A stretch of DNA of 6,580 bases from Opitutia bacterium (GCA_947488485.1 CANKZO010000127.1:1-6580), one strand, 5' to 3'. Positions 1 through 5,993 are shown, numbered from the stretch's first letter. Numbers and translations: made by a program. Notes: generated by a model not told the origin, from the sequence alone.

Positions 1-253
1 TGTCCTTCTTCGGAGGCATTTCGCCGGAGTTCACCTGCTCCATGGCCTCGGCCCAATGATGGGTGTCGGTGCCGAGTTTGAAATCGCGGGAGAGCTTGTC
101 GAAGCGCAGGTCGCCTTTTTCCTTCTCAGGGCCGTGACAGCGGGAGCAATGCTTCTGGATGAAGGCTTCGTAGGGCTCCGCAGCGCGGACGATACCCGTC
201 AGGCTCAGGGCGAATAGCGCAATGGCGCTGGCGAGGTGTCCCGGGGAGGGCAT
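1..253 (-). CDS. DUF1592-type planctomycete cytochrome c protein, N-terminal part (runs off left edge)
   Basis: Seen: an open frame of 84 codons from the ATG at 253 to the window edge, with no stop. Residues 1-25 form a signal peptide (hydrophobic core about 8-22, probable cleavage after VRAA). A haem-c motif follows directly: HCSRCHG, with C36, C39 and H40. Then come GDLRFD and, at residues 77-81, GEMPP. Known of the family: PVC proteins with DUF1587/1592/1595/1588/1585 domains begin with this cytochrome-c-like domain, usually with CHGPEKQKGDLRLD-like and NLGEMPP-like motifs, and are exported; their exact biochemical role is unsettled. M79 could be the distal haem ligand. The GEMPP motif and the W-x-E-x-M-x-Q spacing favour the DUF1592 class over the DUF1549/DUF1553 (PSD1) class, but the diagnostic domains lie outside the window. 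No in-frame ATG lies nearby upstream. A 225-bp gap with its own possible promoter separates it from the ThuA gene, so it is probably a separate transcription unit. It lacks the heptamer leader of the four genes to its right. Confidence 0.82.
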   Translation of the reverse strand, partial: MPSPGHLASAIALFALSLTGIVRAAEPYEAFIQKHCSRCHGPEKEKGDLRFDKLSRDFKLGTDTHHWAEAMEQVNSGEMPPKKD

Positions 254-298
254 GGTGCGGAAAGAAAAGAGGGCGTTCAGGGGTGGACGCTTGTGATG

Positions 299-326
299 AT
301 GATTGGACAGGCGGAAGGAGGGTCAA
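299..326 (-). promoter_or_regulatory. possible sigma-70-like promoter for the cytochrome c gene
   Basis: On the minus strand TTGACC (326-321, 5 of 6 to the -35 consensus) is followed after 16 bp by AATCAT (304-299, 4 of 6 to the -10 consensus). A start of transcription near 292 would leave a leader of about 40 nt before the ATG at 253. This is a pattern match only. Position and spacing fit, but the -10 is weak and promoter consensus in PVC bacteria is less certain than in Escherichia coli. Confidence 0.35.
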
Positions 327-430
327 GTTCCCTGCCTTCAGGGGCCGGATATATGTGCTGGAATGGGGTCTTTTATGGCGATGTCTGGCACTAGGGAGGG
401 TCGGGACCGCGTCACGACATAGCGGTATCG

Positions 431-464
431 AGGTAGGGTTGAGTAAGTGCGCCCAACCCTACCT
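431..464. repeat. 11-bp perfect inverted repeat, possible hairpin/terminator after the ThuA gene
   Basis: AGGTAGGGTTG at 431-441 and its exact reverse complement CAACCCTACCT at 454-464 are separated by 12 bases, giving a stable 11-bp stem. It starts 14 bases after the stop codon of the ThuA gene, where a terminator of the minus-strand operon would be expected. There is no T-run on its minus-strand 3' side (430 downwards), so it does not look like a standard intrinsic terminator. A third copy of CAACCCTACCT lies at 6063-6073, so this may be a dispersed genomic repeat instead. The rest of the 254-478 spacer shows only the promoter candidate; the small plus-strand frame inside it has no recognisable features. 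Confidence 0.6.
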
Positions 465-478
465 ATGCTGATGGCTTC

Positions 479-1444
479 TTACTCTTTCAACGGGATGCCG
501 CGGAGGATTAGCGGGTCGAAACGGTAGGGCGATTCGCCGGCGGACCACGCGATGCCGCGCAGCAGGATGGCGCGGAAGTAGGGGTCGTCGAAGCTCCAGT
601 CGAAGTGACCCAAGGTTGAAGCGACGACGCGGCCTTTGCCATGCTGATGGGCCCAGATGACCGGTTCGGCGCTGACCTTGTCGCCCACGGTTTCATCGGA
701 GGTGGCGAGCGCGGTCACCTTGCTGCGGTCGCCTTGCATCTTCCAGTAGCACTCGTCGGCGAGGGTGAACGCCTCGGGCAGGCCGAGCATGATGGCGTGA
801 CGCGGGTCGGGTACCTTGAGCGAGACGACCTTGTGCTTGTACTGGCTGTCCTTCCCCTTGCCGAGGCCCAGTAGCTCTTGGATCTTGGGCGAAGCATTCC
901 AGAGCACATAGTGAGAGAGGACGAGGCCGCCGCCACGGTGCAGGAACGCCTCAATCTGCTGCTGATGCTGCGCATCCGACAGGCACTTCGGGTGCTGATA
1001 CAGGAAGATCACGTCCGCCGTGGCGAATTGCTCTTCCGTGGGCCATTCCAGGGTGCTCATGGCTTTGACCTTGGGTGAGCCGGCGGCGATCAAGGCACGG
1101 TCCGCCTCCACCTGCGGGCGGTACATATTGGAAATCGCCTCCTCGCCGGGGCCGGCGCCGCCCAGCAACACTTTCCACCGCTTCGGTAGCACATCATGGG
1201 AGTGGGACTGGGGAGGGTGATCCTTGGCGCCGCCGGCGAAAAGGATGGTGAGCGGACGTAGGCTCTCCTCCGCGGGGGGCTTGGGTGCCTGGCTGAGGAC
1301 GGCATTGACCTCGGCGCGACTGCGCAGCTGAGGTTCCGCGACCCCGTAGGTGTGCGGGGTTTCGGCCTGGGCGAGCGCGACGAAGAGGGTGGTCGCGGTC
1401 ATCAGCGCCAGCGTGCGCGGCAGGAGGGGGAGGGTGGGGCGCAT
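479..1444 (-). CDS. secreted ThuA-domain protein (trehalose-utilisation-like fold)
   Basis: 321 aa, TAA stop. Residues 1-27 are a signal peptide (hydrophobic stretch about 11-26, likely cleavage after AQA). The mature protein is a ThuA-like domain: LTILFAGG (65-72), DVIFLYQHP (144-152), IEAFLHRGGGLVLSHY (164-179), DPRHAIMLGLPEAF (213-226), PVIWAHQHGKGRVV (261-274), STLGHFDWSF (276-285) and RAILLRGIAWSAG (291-303). The DPxHxIxxGLP, GKGRVV, LGH and LLRGIAWSAG signatures are characteristic of PF06283, a class-I-glutamine-amidotransferase-like fold. ThuA was named from a trehalose utilisation locus; in PVC bacteria secreted ThuA proteins are numerous and mostly uncharacterised. The frame stays open upstream to 1759, but that part overlaps the end of the preceding gene and lacks signal-peptide character. 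The ATG at 1444 restores the same MRPTLPLL start seen in two neighbours, so I chose it. The best Shine-Dalgarno-like AAGGA (1464-1460) is 15 bases away, too far to be convincing. It is 40 bp downstream of its neighbour, probably last in the operon. Confidence 0.88.
   Translation of the reverse strand: MRPTLPLLPRTLALMTATTLFVALAQAETPHTYGVAEPQLRSRAEVNAVLSQAPKPPAEESLRPLTILFAGGAKDHPPQSHSHDVLPKRWKVLLGGAGPGEEAISNMYRPQVEADRALIAAGSPKVKAMSTLEWPTEEQFATADVIFLYQHPKCLSDAQHQQQIEAFLHRGGGLVLSHYVLWNASPKIQELLGLGKGKDSQYKHKVVSLKVPDPRHAIMLGLPEAFTLADECYWKMQGDRSKVTALATSDETVGDKVSAEPVIWAHQHGKGRVVASTLGHFDWSFDDPYFRAILLRGIAWSAGESPYRFDPLILRGIPLKE
1422..1444 (-). repeat. signal-peptide cassette copy, ThuA gene (23 nt)
   Basis: The first 23 nt of the ThuA coding region are identical to the first 23 nt of the 549-aa gene (4337-4359), encoding MRPTLPL plus part of the next codon. 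Identity ends at 1421; from there the rest of the signal peptide (PRTLALMTATTL and on) is unrelated to that of the neighbours. Confidence 0.8.
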
Positions 1445-1465
1445 GATGATGGTTCGTTGTCCTTG
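1445..1465 (-). promoter_or_regulatory. degenerate heptamer leader abutting the ThuA start
   Basis: On the minus strand the 21 bases before the ATG divide into three 7-base units: CAAGGAC, AACGAAC and CATCATC. The first two match the CAAGAAC-type units before the other three genes, and the 11-mer ACAACGAACCA is shared exactly with the leader of the 479-aa gene. This is the most decayed of the four leaders. Its role in translation initiation is inferred from position only. Confidence 0.55.
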
Positions 1466-1484
1466 TTTTCGTTGAGGGGGGTCT

Positions 1485-2687
1485 TTATTTCTTGGGTAAC
1501 TCCTGCATAATCTTTCTGCTTGGCTTGGGGGCTTCGGCGGACTGTAAACCGGCCTGCGGCGCGAGACCTCCCGAAAGGACGCCGTTCCAGACGGGGCCGT
1601 CCTGCGGATGCAAGAAGAGATTGAAAAGGTAGAGGCCTTTCGCGCCGCGTTCATGCATGATGCTGGCCCAGCGGCGATATTCTTCGAAGGTCGCGATCCG
1701 GCGTTTGCCTTTTTCGGTAATGCCGTCGTCGGCGCTGGGAAAGACCGGAACCTTATCACCCGTCCAAGTGCGCCACTCGGCGAGCGGGATGTCGAAATCG
1801 ATGGACTCCCAGGGACTGGTTGGGACGATCATATCGACGATGCCTTCCTTCGCCCAGACGTCCGCTTCCATGCCGAGTTTGCGCGATTCGGAGGGCTTCG
1901 AACTGAGTCGAACGGAGAGGGTGATCGGGTGGCCGCGTTTCGCCGCAGCCGCATTGGCGACTTTCCGGACTTCCCGCATATACGCCGTGAAGATCGGCGC
2001 GCATTCCTTCTCGCGTCCTACGGGAAGATAGCGCTTGAAACGCATGAGGTCGATTTCGAGCCCTTCGGGGTCGTAACGGTCGAGGACCTCCGTGATGAAA
2101 TCGAGCATGCGCTTGCGGACGGGTTCGAGCGTGTAGTCGAGTCCGTTATCCCATGCTGCGGGTCTCAAGCGGTATTCGGGATGTGCATGCCAGAAGGTCG
2201 AGATATTCGGGCTCTTCGGTTCGTCCCAACGGTGGAGATCGTTCATGCGGATCGAGATCCAGGGCTGTATCCCCTTCATGCGGCAACGGTCGATCCACAC
2301 CTTGTAAGGGTCCACACCGCTTTCGTAGAGCGCCTTTATGGCGCGAATGTAGTCGAGGTGGTCGCGTTCGGGTTCGTCGAGCGATTTCCAGAGGGGCTCG
2401 AACGTTTTCGAGGGGAAGTTGGCGCGTTGGGAGTTGAGATTCATGACGAAATGCGTCACGTGTCCGCGCGCGATTTCGTCGATGTAACTTTCAAGCCCCT
2501 TCTTCGTGAGCGTGAATTGAGGACGCATCACCGGGAAGTCTTCATCGCCTTTTCCGCGCTTCACGTCTGGTGCGGCCACGAAATAATGCCATGCGTCCTC
2601 GTTCATGAAAAGGTCGTGGTCGGCCGCGTGCAGCGCGGCCAGCGGCGCGAGGAGTAGGGCAGTGAAGAGGGGGAGGGAGCGTTGCAT
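1485..2687 (-). CDS. secreted GHL10-like (DUF187-type) putative glycoside hydrolase, single-domain paralogue
   Basis: 400 aa, ATG start at 2687, TAA stop. Signal peptide at residues 1-22 (core TALLLAPLAALHAA). The rest reads as one TIM-barrel domain. Barrel-strand-like segments with polar ends include WISIRMND (143-150), YDPEGLEIDLMRF (205-217), ITLSVRLS (255-262), EGIVDMIVPTSP (281-292) and AKGLYLFNL (349-357). D213 and R216 in GLEIDLMR sit where family-10-like glycosyl hydrolases (PF02638 type) keep an acidic residue at a strand end, so D213 is the best catalytic candidate. E211 and D276 also lie in conserved-looking spots. It is clearly related to the 549-aa neighbour: RMN(D/E), HPE, Y-x(4)-VR, DRYDPEGLEIDLMR against EQYDFDGVHLDFLR, and DVWAKEGIVDMI against ETWAREGLVDVL. 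It lacks that protein's C-terminal beta domain. It starts 22 bp after the neighbour's stop, so the two are surely co-transcribed. Substrate unknown; carbohydrate activity is inferred from the fold. Confidence 0.8.
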   Translation of the reverse strand: MQRSLPLFTALLLAPLAALHAADHDLFMNEDAWHYFVAAPDVKRGKGDEDFPVMRPQFTLTKKGLESYIDEIARGHVTHFVMNLNSQRANFPSKTFEPLWKSLDEPERDHLDYIRAIKALYESGVDPYKVWIDRCRMKGIQPWISIRMNDLHRWDEPKSPNISTFWHAHPEYRLRPAAWDNGLDYTLEPVRKRMLDFITEVLDRYDPEGLEIDLMRFKRYLPVGREKECAPIFTAYMREVRKVANAAAAKRGHPITLSVRLSSKPSESRKLGMEADVWAKEGIVDMIVPTSPWESIDFDIPLAEWRTWTGDKVPVFPSADDGITEKGKRRIATFEEYRRWASIMHERGAKGLYLFNLFLHPQDGPVWNGVLSGGLAPQAGLQSAEAPKPSRKIMQELPKK

Positions 2688-2708
2688 GTTCGTGGTTCTT
2701 TGTTCTTG
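2688..2708 (-). promoter_or_regulatory. heptamer leader (3 units) abutting the 400-aa gene
   Basis: Minus strand: three 7-base units, CAAGAAC, AAAGAAC and CACGAAC, end exactly at the ATG. They fill almost the whole 22-bp gap to the preceding stop codon. There is no Shine-Dalgarno sequence. The A-rich, G-poor leader should be unstructured, which could help non-Shine-Dalgarno initiation (inference). Confidence 0.65.
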
Positions 2709-2709
2709 G

Positions 2710-4359
2710 TTACTTCAGGTGCAGTTCGACCTTCTCGACTTTCACGGATTGGGAGGGCGAGAAGGGGCCTTTACGGTCCACGGAGAGGGTGATGCGGTTG
2801 TCGCCGCGAAGCAGAATCTCCGCGGGGACGACGAACTCGAGCCGGGTGAGCTTCTGGGTGGCGGTGTTCTTGACGAGCCCGCCGGGCGAGACCGTGGCAG
2901 GCTGGAGATTCGGAGAAAAGATGCGGGGGTCTTTCCACTGCGCATCGACGAGGTCTTGCTTCAGGCTGGTGCCGTTGAGCTGAACGCTGACTTCGTCGCT
3001 CGCGACGTGTTGGAAGAGCACGAGGCGTAGGCGGGCGGCGGTACCGGCTTTAACTGGCTCCCAGAGGGGTAGCGTGAGCGTCGAGGTGGCCTGGTCGTTC
3101 CGCAGATCGAACGGGAGCGGCGCGTTGTTGTTGGAGGAACCATAGCCTTCGTTGTGGGCATAGCCGCCCCGACGATCGATCGGGAGATACCTGGGCTGGT
3201 CGCGCATCGTCTTTAGGCTCCCGATGGTGGAGAAGACCTGAAGGTCACGCGGGTCAGTCTTGGTCATGCCCAGCTTCTCGGCCTGTTCAGGGAACCCAAT
3301 GATCCCGTTGAAAACGCCCACGCCGTCGGCTCCTTGGTGGAGGTAGTTCCCGAAGACCCCGCGGATCAGGTCGAGCGACTGGTCGCCGTGGTAGCCATCC
3401 GTGGCATGGTAGCTGTCGAAACTCGGCAGCAGCTTCACGGGGGCGCCGGCCATCGCCTGGCGGAAGGAGGTCACGTCGACCTTGATCGTGCGGGTGCCGA
3501 GGATGAGCACGTCCACGAGACCCTCGCGGGCCCAGGTTTCGATATCGAGGCCGTCGATGTGGCAGCCTTCGACCGAATCTGGTACCCGGGCGGCCAGTAG
3601 GAGAGGGCGGCCCCGTTTGGTTGCCTGAGCCTGAAGGGTCCGGCGGGTCTCCCGCATGAAGTCGGTGAGGTGGGCACGGTTCTCCCATTGCTTGCCGGGT
3701 GGGAGAAAAGGCGTGTGACGGAGGAAGTCGAGATGCACGCCGTCGAAGTCATACTGTTCGGCGACTTCCCGGACGATCGATAGCCGGTAGTCTCGCACTT
3801 CTTTGACCGCGTAGTTCCAGAAACCCTGCCACCACCAGGAACGGATGAGCCATTCCGGGTGGGCCGCCTTGACGGGGTTACGCTCCTTCATCTCGGCGTA
3901 GACTTTGATATCGTAGGTCGCCAAGTCGCCACGTTCGACTTCGTTCATGCGCAGGCCCCACCAGATTTCCTTGTTCCGTTTGTGTCCTTCTTTGATTAGC
4001 TCGTCGAAATAATCTAGGCCCTGTTCCCGCCACTTGATCAGCCCGGGGTGCTGGATCGCCGGAAGGATCTTGCTGCGGTAATGCGCTACGCCCTCATTGG
4101 AGACGTCGATGCAGATCGCATCCACCTGGCTGGAACGCTGGCTCACCCCGTCGAAGACGTAGCTCATCACCGCAGCCATGTCCGTGCCGAAACCGCCGGG
4201 ACGTTGGATGTCGGCCGCCGGATCGTATTGGAAGAAGATGCGCCGCTGCCGATTCACGGCGGCGGTATGGTCGGCGGAGAGGCTGACCGGTTCGGCTGCG
4301 TGAAGCGCGGCCAGCGGCGCGAGCAGCAGGGCGGCGAGGAGGGGGAGGGTGGGGCGCAT
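2710..4359 (-). CDS. secreted GHL10-like (DUF187-type) putative glycoside hydrolase with C-terminal beta domain
   Basis: 549 aa, ATG start, TAA stop. Residues 1-22 are a signal peptide (MRPTLPLL, then a leucine/alanine-rich core ending LHAA). Residues about 36-360 look like a TIM barrel: AICIDVSNEG (81-90), IWWGLRMNE (132-140), HPEWLIRSWWWQGFWNY (167-183), YDFDGVHLDFLRH (203-215), LLLAARVPDS (253-262), EGLVDVLILGTR (279-290), VKLLPSFDSY (308-317) and GADGVGVFN (343-351). D211 in GVHLDFLR matches the position of D213 in the paralogue and is the best catalytic candidate; E140 could contribute. The aromatic run WWWQGFW (175-181) may line a sugar site. Residues about 425-549 are beta-rich (LRLVLFQ, VSVQLNG, LTRLEFVVP, NRITLSV, VEKVELHL), resembling a galactose-binding-like jelly roll or accessory carbohydrate-binding module. 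PF02638-type proteins act on polysaccharide or peptidoglycan-like substrates, but few are characterised. It sits between a barrel protein and its own shorter paralogue. Confidence 0.82.
   Translation of the reverse strand: MRPTLPLLAALLLAPLAALHAAEPVSLSADHTAAVNRQRRIFFQYDPAADIQRPGGFGTDMAAVMSYVFDGVSQRSSQVDAICIDVSNEGVAHYRSKILPAIQHPGLIKWREQGLDYFDELIKEGHKRNKEIWWGLRMNEVERGDLATYDIKVYAEMKERNPVKAAHPEWLIRSWWWQGFWNYAVKEVRDYRLSIVREVAEQYDFDGVHLDFLRHTPFLPPGKQWENRAHLTDFMRETRRTLQAQATKRGRPLLLAARVPDSVEGCHIDGLDIETWAREGLVDVLILGTRTIKVDVTSFRQAMAGAPVKLLPSFDSYHATDGYHGDQSLDLIRGVFGNYLHQGADGVGVFNGIIGFPEQAEKLGMTKTDPRDLQVFSTIGSLKTMRDQPRYLPIDRRGGYAHNEGYGSSNNNAPLPFDLRNDQATSTLTLPLWEPVKAGTAARLRLVLFQHVASDEVSVQLNGTSLKQDLVDAQWKDPRIFSPNLQPATVSPGGLVKNTATQKLTRLEFVVPAEILLRGDNRITLSVDRKGPFSPSQSVKVEKVELHLK
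4313..4354 (-). repeat. 42-nt signal-peptide cassette, copy in the 549-aa gene
   Basis: These 42 bases are identical to 5912-5953 in the 479-aa gene. They code for the PTLPLLAALLLAPLA part of the signal peptide. Identity includes the third codon positions. The 400-aa gene carries a diverged form, and it shares a different stretch (GCGCGGCCAGCGGCGCGAG, the ALHAA side) exactly with this copy, so this copy links the two. Confidence 0.88.
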
Positions 4360-4387
4360 GTTAATTGTTCTTGGTTCTTTGTTCTTT
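4360..4387 (-). promoter_or_regulatory. heptamer leader (4 units) abutting the 549-aa gene
   Basis: Minus strand: four 7-base units, AAAGAAC twice, CAAGAAC once and AATTAAC last, end flush with the ATG at 4359. No Shine-Dalgarno motif lies in the normal window. Just upstream is the conserved leader block at 4392-4429. Confidence 0.7.
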
Positions 4388-4391
4388 GGGC

Positions 4392-4429
4392 TTTGTTCCT
4401 AGGTATCACTGAAAGGCTGCGGGGTTCAT
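4392..4429 (-). promoter_or_regulatory. conserved leader block upstream of the 549-aa gene
   Basis: This block aligns without gaps to 5998-6035, upstream of the 479-aa gene: 13 identical bases (plus strand TTTGTTCCTAGGT) and then 19 of 25 matches ending in GGTTCAT. It contains the palindrome CCTAGG and, in this copy, a small GGGG/CCCC stem (4421-4424 with 4431-4434). It also holds a possible 7-codon upstream frame, MNPAAFQ then TGA (4429-4406). Function unknown. It could be a promoter-proximal element, a leader RNA, or part of the duplicated 5' cassette. Confidence 0.5.
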
Positions 4430-4485
4430 GCCCCAGTCATTTTCTTTCGATTGGGTTTATGCGAGGCCTTCAAGGGTCGGGCGGA

Positions 4486-4515
4486 CCACCCGCGGTGGCC
4501 GGGCCCCTCTGGGGC
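4486..4515 (-). terminator. two GC-rich hairpins just after the stop of the 479-aa gene
   Basis: GCCCC/GGGGC (4503-4507 and 4511-4515) starts 3 bases after the TGA of the 479-aa gene. CCACC/GGTGG (4486-4490 and 4494-4498) follows. Both have 5-bp stems with 3-base loops. No T-run follows on the minus strand, so this is at best a weak or factor-dependent terminator or a transcript-stabilising structure. It would divide the 479-aa gene from the three-gene block downstream. Confidence 0.3.
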
Positions 4516-4518
4516 TTC

Positions 4519-5958
4519 TCAAGGGATCTTTTCCACTACCAAGATGCCCCAAGGGCTGAGGGCGGGTACGGAGACGAGCGTCGAAGCGCCTTCGGTGGTT
4601 GTGGGAAGGATGGTCTCGCGCAGGAGGCTATGGTAGCGCTTATCGTTCTCGGCTTGGGCATGCAGCGCTGCATCATACGGGAGCGGTTCGCGTAGGGTGA
4701 CCTTGAACTTTTGCTTCCCGAAGAAGCGTGCGGTGGCCAGGCGTAGGGTCGTCGGTGCCCCTTTGTCTTTTTCGACGAGGTGAATCGCCACGGGCGCGTT
4801 GGTGTCGCCGGGCTTGGCGCGGACGAACACGCTCAGTTTGCCGCTGCCGCCTTCGACGGACACAGGCGCATCGGTGCCGAAGCGGGTGTCCTGGACGTCG
4901 TAGCCGCCGACGGCCGCCTCTTCGTAGCCATCCAGCACGTCCGCATTGGCGCGGACGAAGCCGGTGAGGTCCGCTAACTTCTCCTTAGCGATGAAGATGC
5001 GGGGAAGCTTGTTTACCGGGATGCGTGGCACTCGTGTGACCGGATCGAGGACCACGTTCTGGAACTGATCCCACGGAACGATATACAGGTTACCCGTGGC
5101 GTAGCTGGTCGCCCAGATCCAGCGGTAGTCTTCAGCCGGCCGGTCTTCCTGGCCGGTAAGCACGAAGAGTTTCTTTTCCTTACGGGCAGACAAGCCGATG
5201 TTGCGGATGCGACCGGGGCTGATGACTTCCTTTGTCGCGTCCATGGAGCGGAAACGCACTTCGGTCATACGATAGTCGAATGCCTGCATGAAGAGCGGAT
5301 CGCTGTGGCAGTTGGTACTGAAGGTCAGTTTGCGGCCCGCGTATTTCTCGATCTCGGTCCGCGCCCAGCGGTGGAACTCCAGCAAATCGGCGTCGGGGAT
5401 GGCGTCGCGGCGGCCTTTCTTGCCCCAATCGAAGAAGCCTTCGTCGGGGTCGTCGCGTTGGAAACTGGTGACGCCCATGTCGACCAGACGCTTCGCTCTT
5501 TCGAGGTAAGCTCGTCGATATTCTGGGTTGGCGTTATCGCATCGGAAAGGGGGCTGGTCGCTTTGCCCATTGGTGCCGATGGGTTTGCCCTCGCGGTCAC
5601 GCAGGGCGAGAGCGGGATCGGTCAATCTCATGCACAGGCTGCCTTGGAATTCCCAGCCCTTGGCTCGAACCTTTTCGATGAAGGATTTGTCCTCGATGTA
5701 GGACCAGACTCCGCGCGTGATGTGGAACTCGCTCCCGGCGTCGAGCATCCGCTCGGGTGAGACGCCTTTTTGGTCCAGCCTGAACAGCCGCATGCAGACG
5801 TCGCTGAGCTTGGGCATTTCGGGCGCGAAGCCGGAGGGCTGGGCGATCTGGCTGAACGTGGAGTCGGGTGGGACGGGGGATAAGGTTGATACGTCCGCGG
5901 CCGGCGTGGCTAGCGGCGCGAGCAGCAGGGCGGCGAGGAGGGGGAGGGTGGGGTGCAC
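4519..5958 (-). CDS. secreted putative TIM-barrel carbohydrate-active protein, family not recognised
   Basis: 479 aa, TGA stop. The start is GTG at 5958. It lies exactly where the homologous 549-aa gene has its ATG: the next codons (PTLPLLAALLLAPLA) and the upstream heptamers line up in the same register, so the start is well supported. Signal peptide at residues 1-21 (cleavage near PAA). Residues about 50-340 look like an (alpha/beta) barrel: GVWSYIED (83-90), WEFQGSLCMR (102-111), YRRAYLERAKRLVDMGVTSFQRDDPDEGFF (147-176), LTFSTNCHSD (211-220), TEVRF (232-236), KLFVLTGQ (263-270) and ATSYATGNLYIVPWDQF (283-299). The D169/D170/D172 cluster at a strand end is the best catalytic or ligand site; N216, H218 and D220 are further candidates. 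Residues about 360-479 are beta-rich (VSVEGGSGKLSVFVRA, KFKVTLREPLPYD, WGILVVEKIP), like the C-terminal beta sandwich of many glycoside hydrolases. The architecture and neighbours suggest a glycoside hydrolase or binding protein, but I cannot assign a family, substrate or mechanism. Confidence 0.8.
   Translation of the reverse strand: MHPTLPLLAALLLAPLATPAADVSTLSPVPPDSTFSQIAQPSGFAPEMPKLSDVCMRLFRLDQKGVSPERMLDAGSEFHITRGVWSYIEDKSFIEKVRAKGWEFQGSLCMRLTDPALALRDREGKPIGTNGQSDQPPFRCDNANPEYRRAYLERAKRLVDMGVTSFQRDDPDEGFFDWGKKGRRDAIPDADLLEFHRWARTEIEKYAGRKLTFSTNCHSDPLFMQAFDYRMTEVRFRSMDATKEVISPGRIRNIGLSARKEKKLFVLTGQEDRPAEDYRWIWATSYATGNLYIVPWDQFQNVVLDPVTRVPRIPVNKLPRIFIAKEKLADLTGFVRANADVLDGYEEAAVGGYDVQDTRFGTDAPVSVEGGSGKLSVFVRAKPGDTNAPVAIHLVEKDKGAPTTLRLATARFFGKQKFKVTLREPLPYDAALHAQAENDKRYHSLLRETILPTTTEGASTLVSVPALSPWGILVVEKIP
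5912..5953 (-). repeat. 42-nt signal-peptide cassette, copy in the 479-aa gene
   Basis: Exact 42-base match to 4313-4354. It encodes the PTLPLLAALLLAPLA segment. Immediately beyond it the two genes diverge (TPAADVS here, ALHAAEPVS in the 549-aa gene), and the mature proteins show no clear similarity. Confidence 0.88.
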
Positions 5959-5993
5959 GTTCTTGGTTCGTTGTTCTTGGTTACTTGTTCTTG
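5959..5993 (-). promoter_or_regulatory. heptamer leader (5 units) abutting the GTG start of the 479-aa gene
   Basis: Minus strand: five 7-base units in perfect register. Units 1, 3 and 5 are CAAGAAC; units 2 and 4 are the variants AAGTAAC and AACGAAC. The last unit ends at the GTG start. This is the longest of the four leaders. There is no Shine-Dalgarno sequence. Confidence 0.75.

Noticed and set aside
283..471. 62-codon plus-strand frame in the 225-bp spacer
   Set aside because: No homology-like motif, no ribosome binding site, and it runs through the 11-bp inverted repeat. More likely non-coding.
1445..1759. N-terminal extension of the ThuA gene to an ATG at 1759
   Set aside because: It overlaps the end of the 400-aa gene in another frame, adds a low-complexity basic stretch with no domain, and hides the signal peptide. 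The ATG at 1444 matches the cassette start of the neighbours.
1608..2657. 349-codon plus-strand open frame
   Set aside because: Entirely antisense to the well-supported 400-aa gene. Its translation has no recognisable domain, and long antisense frames are expected in GC-rich coding DNA.
4048..4695. 215-codon plus-strand open frame spanning the spacer between two genes
   Set aside because: Antisense to both neighbouring genes, runs through the leader and hairpin region, and shows no protein-family motif.
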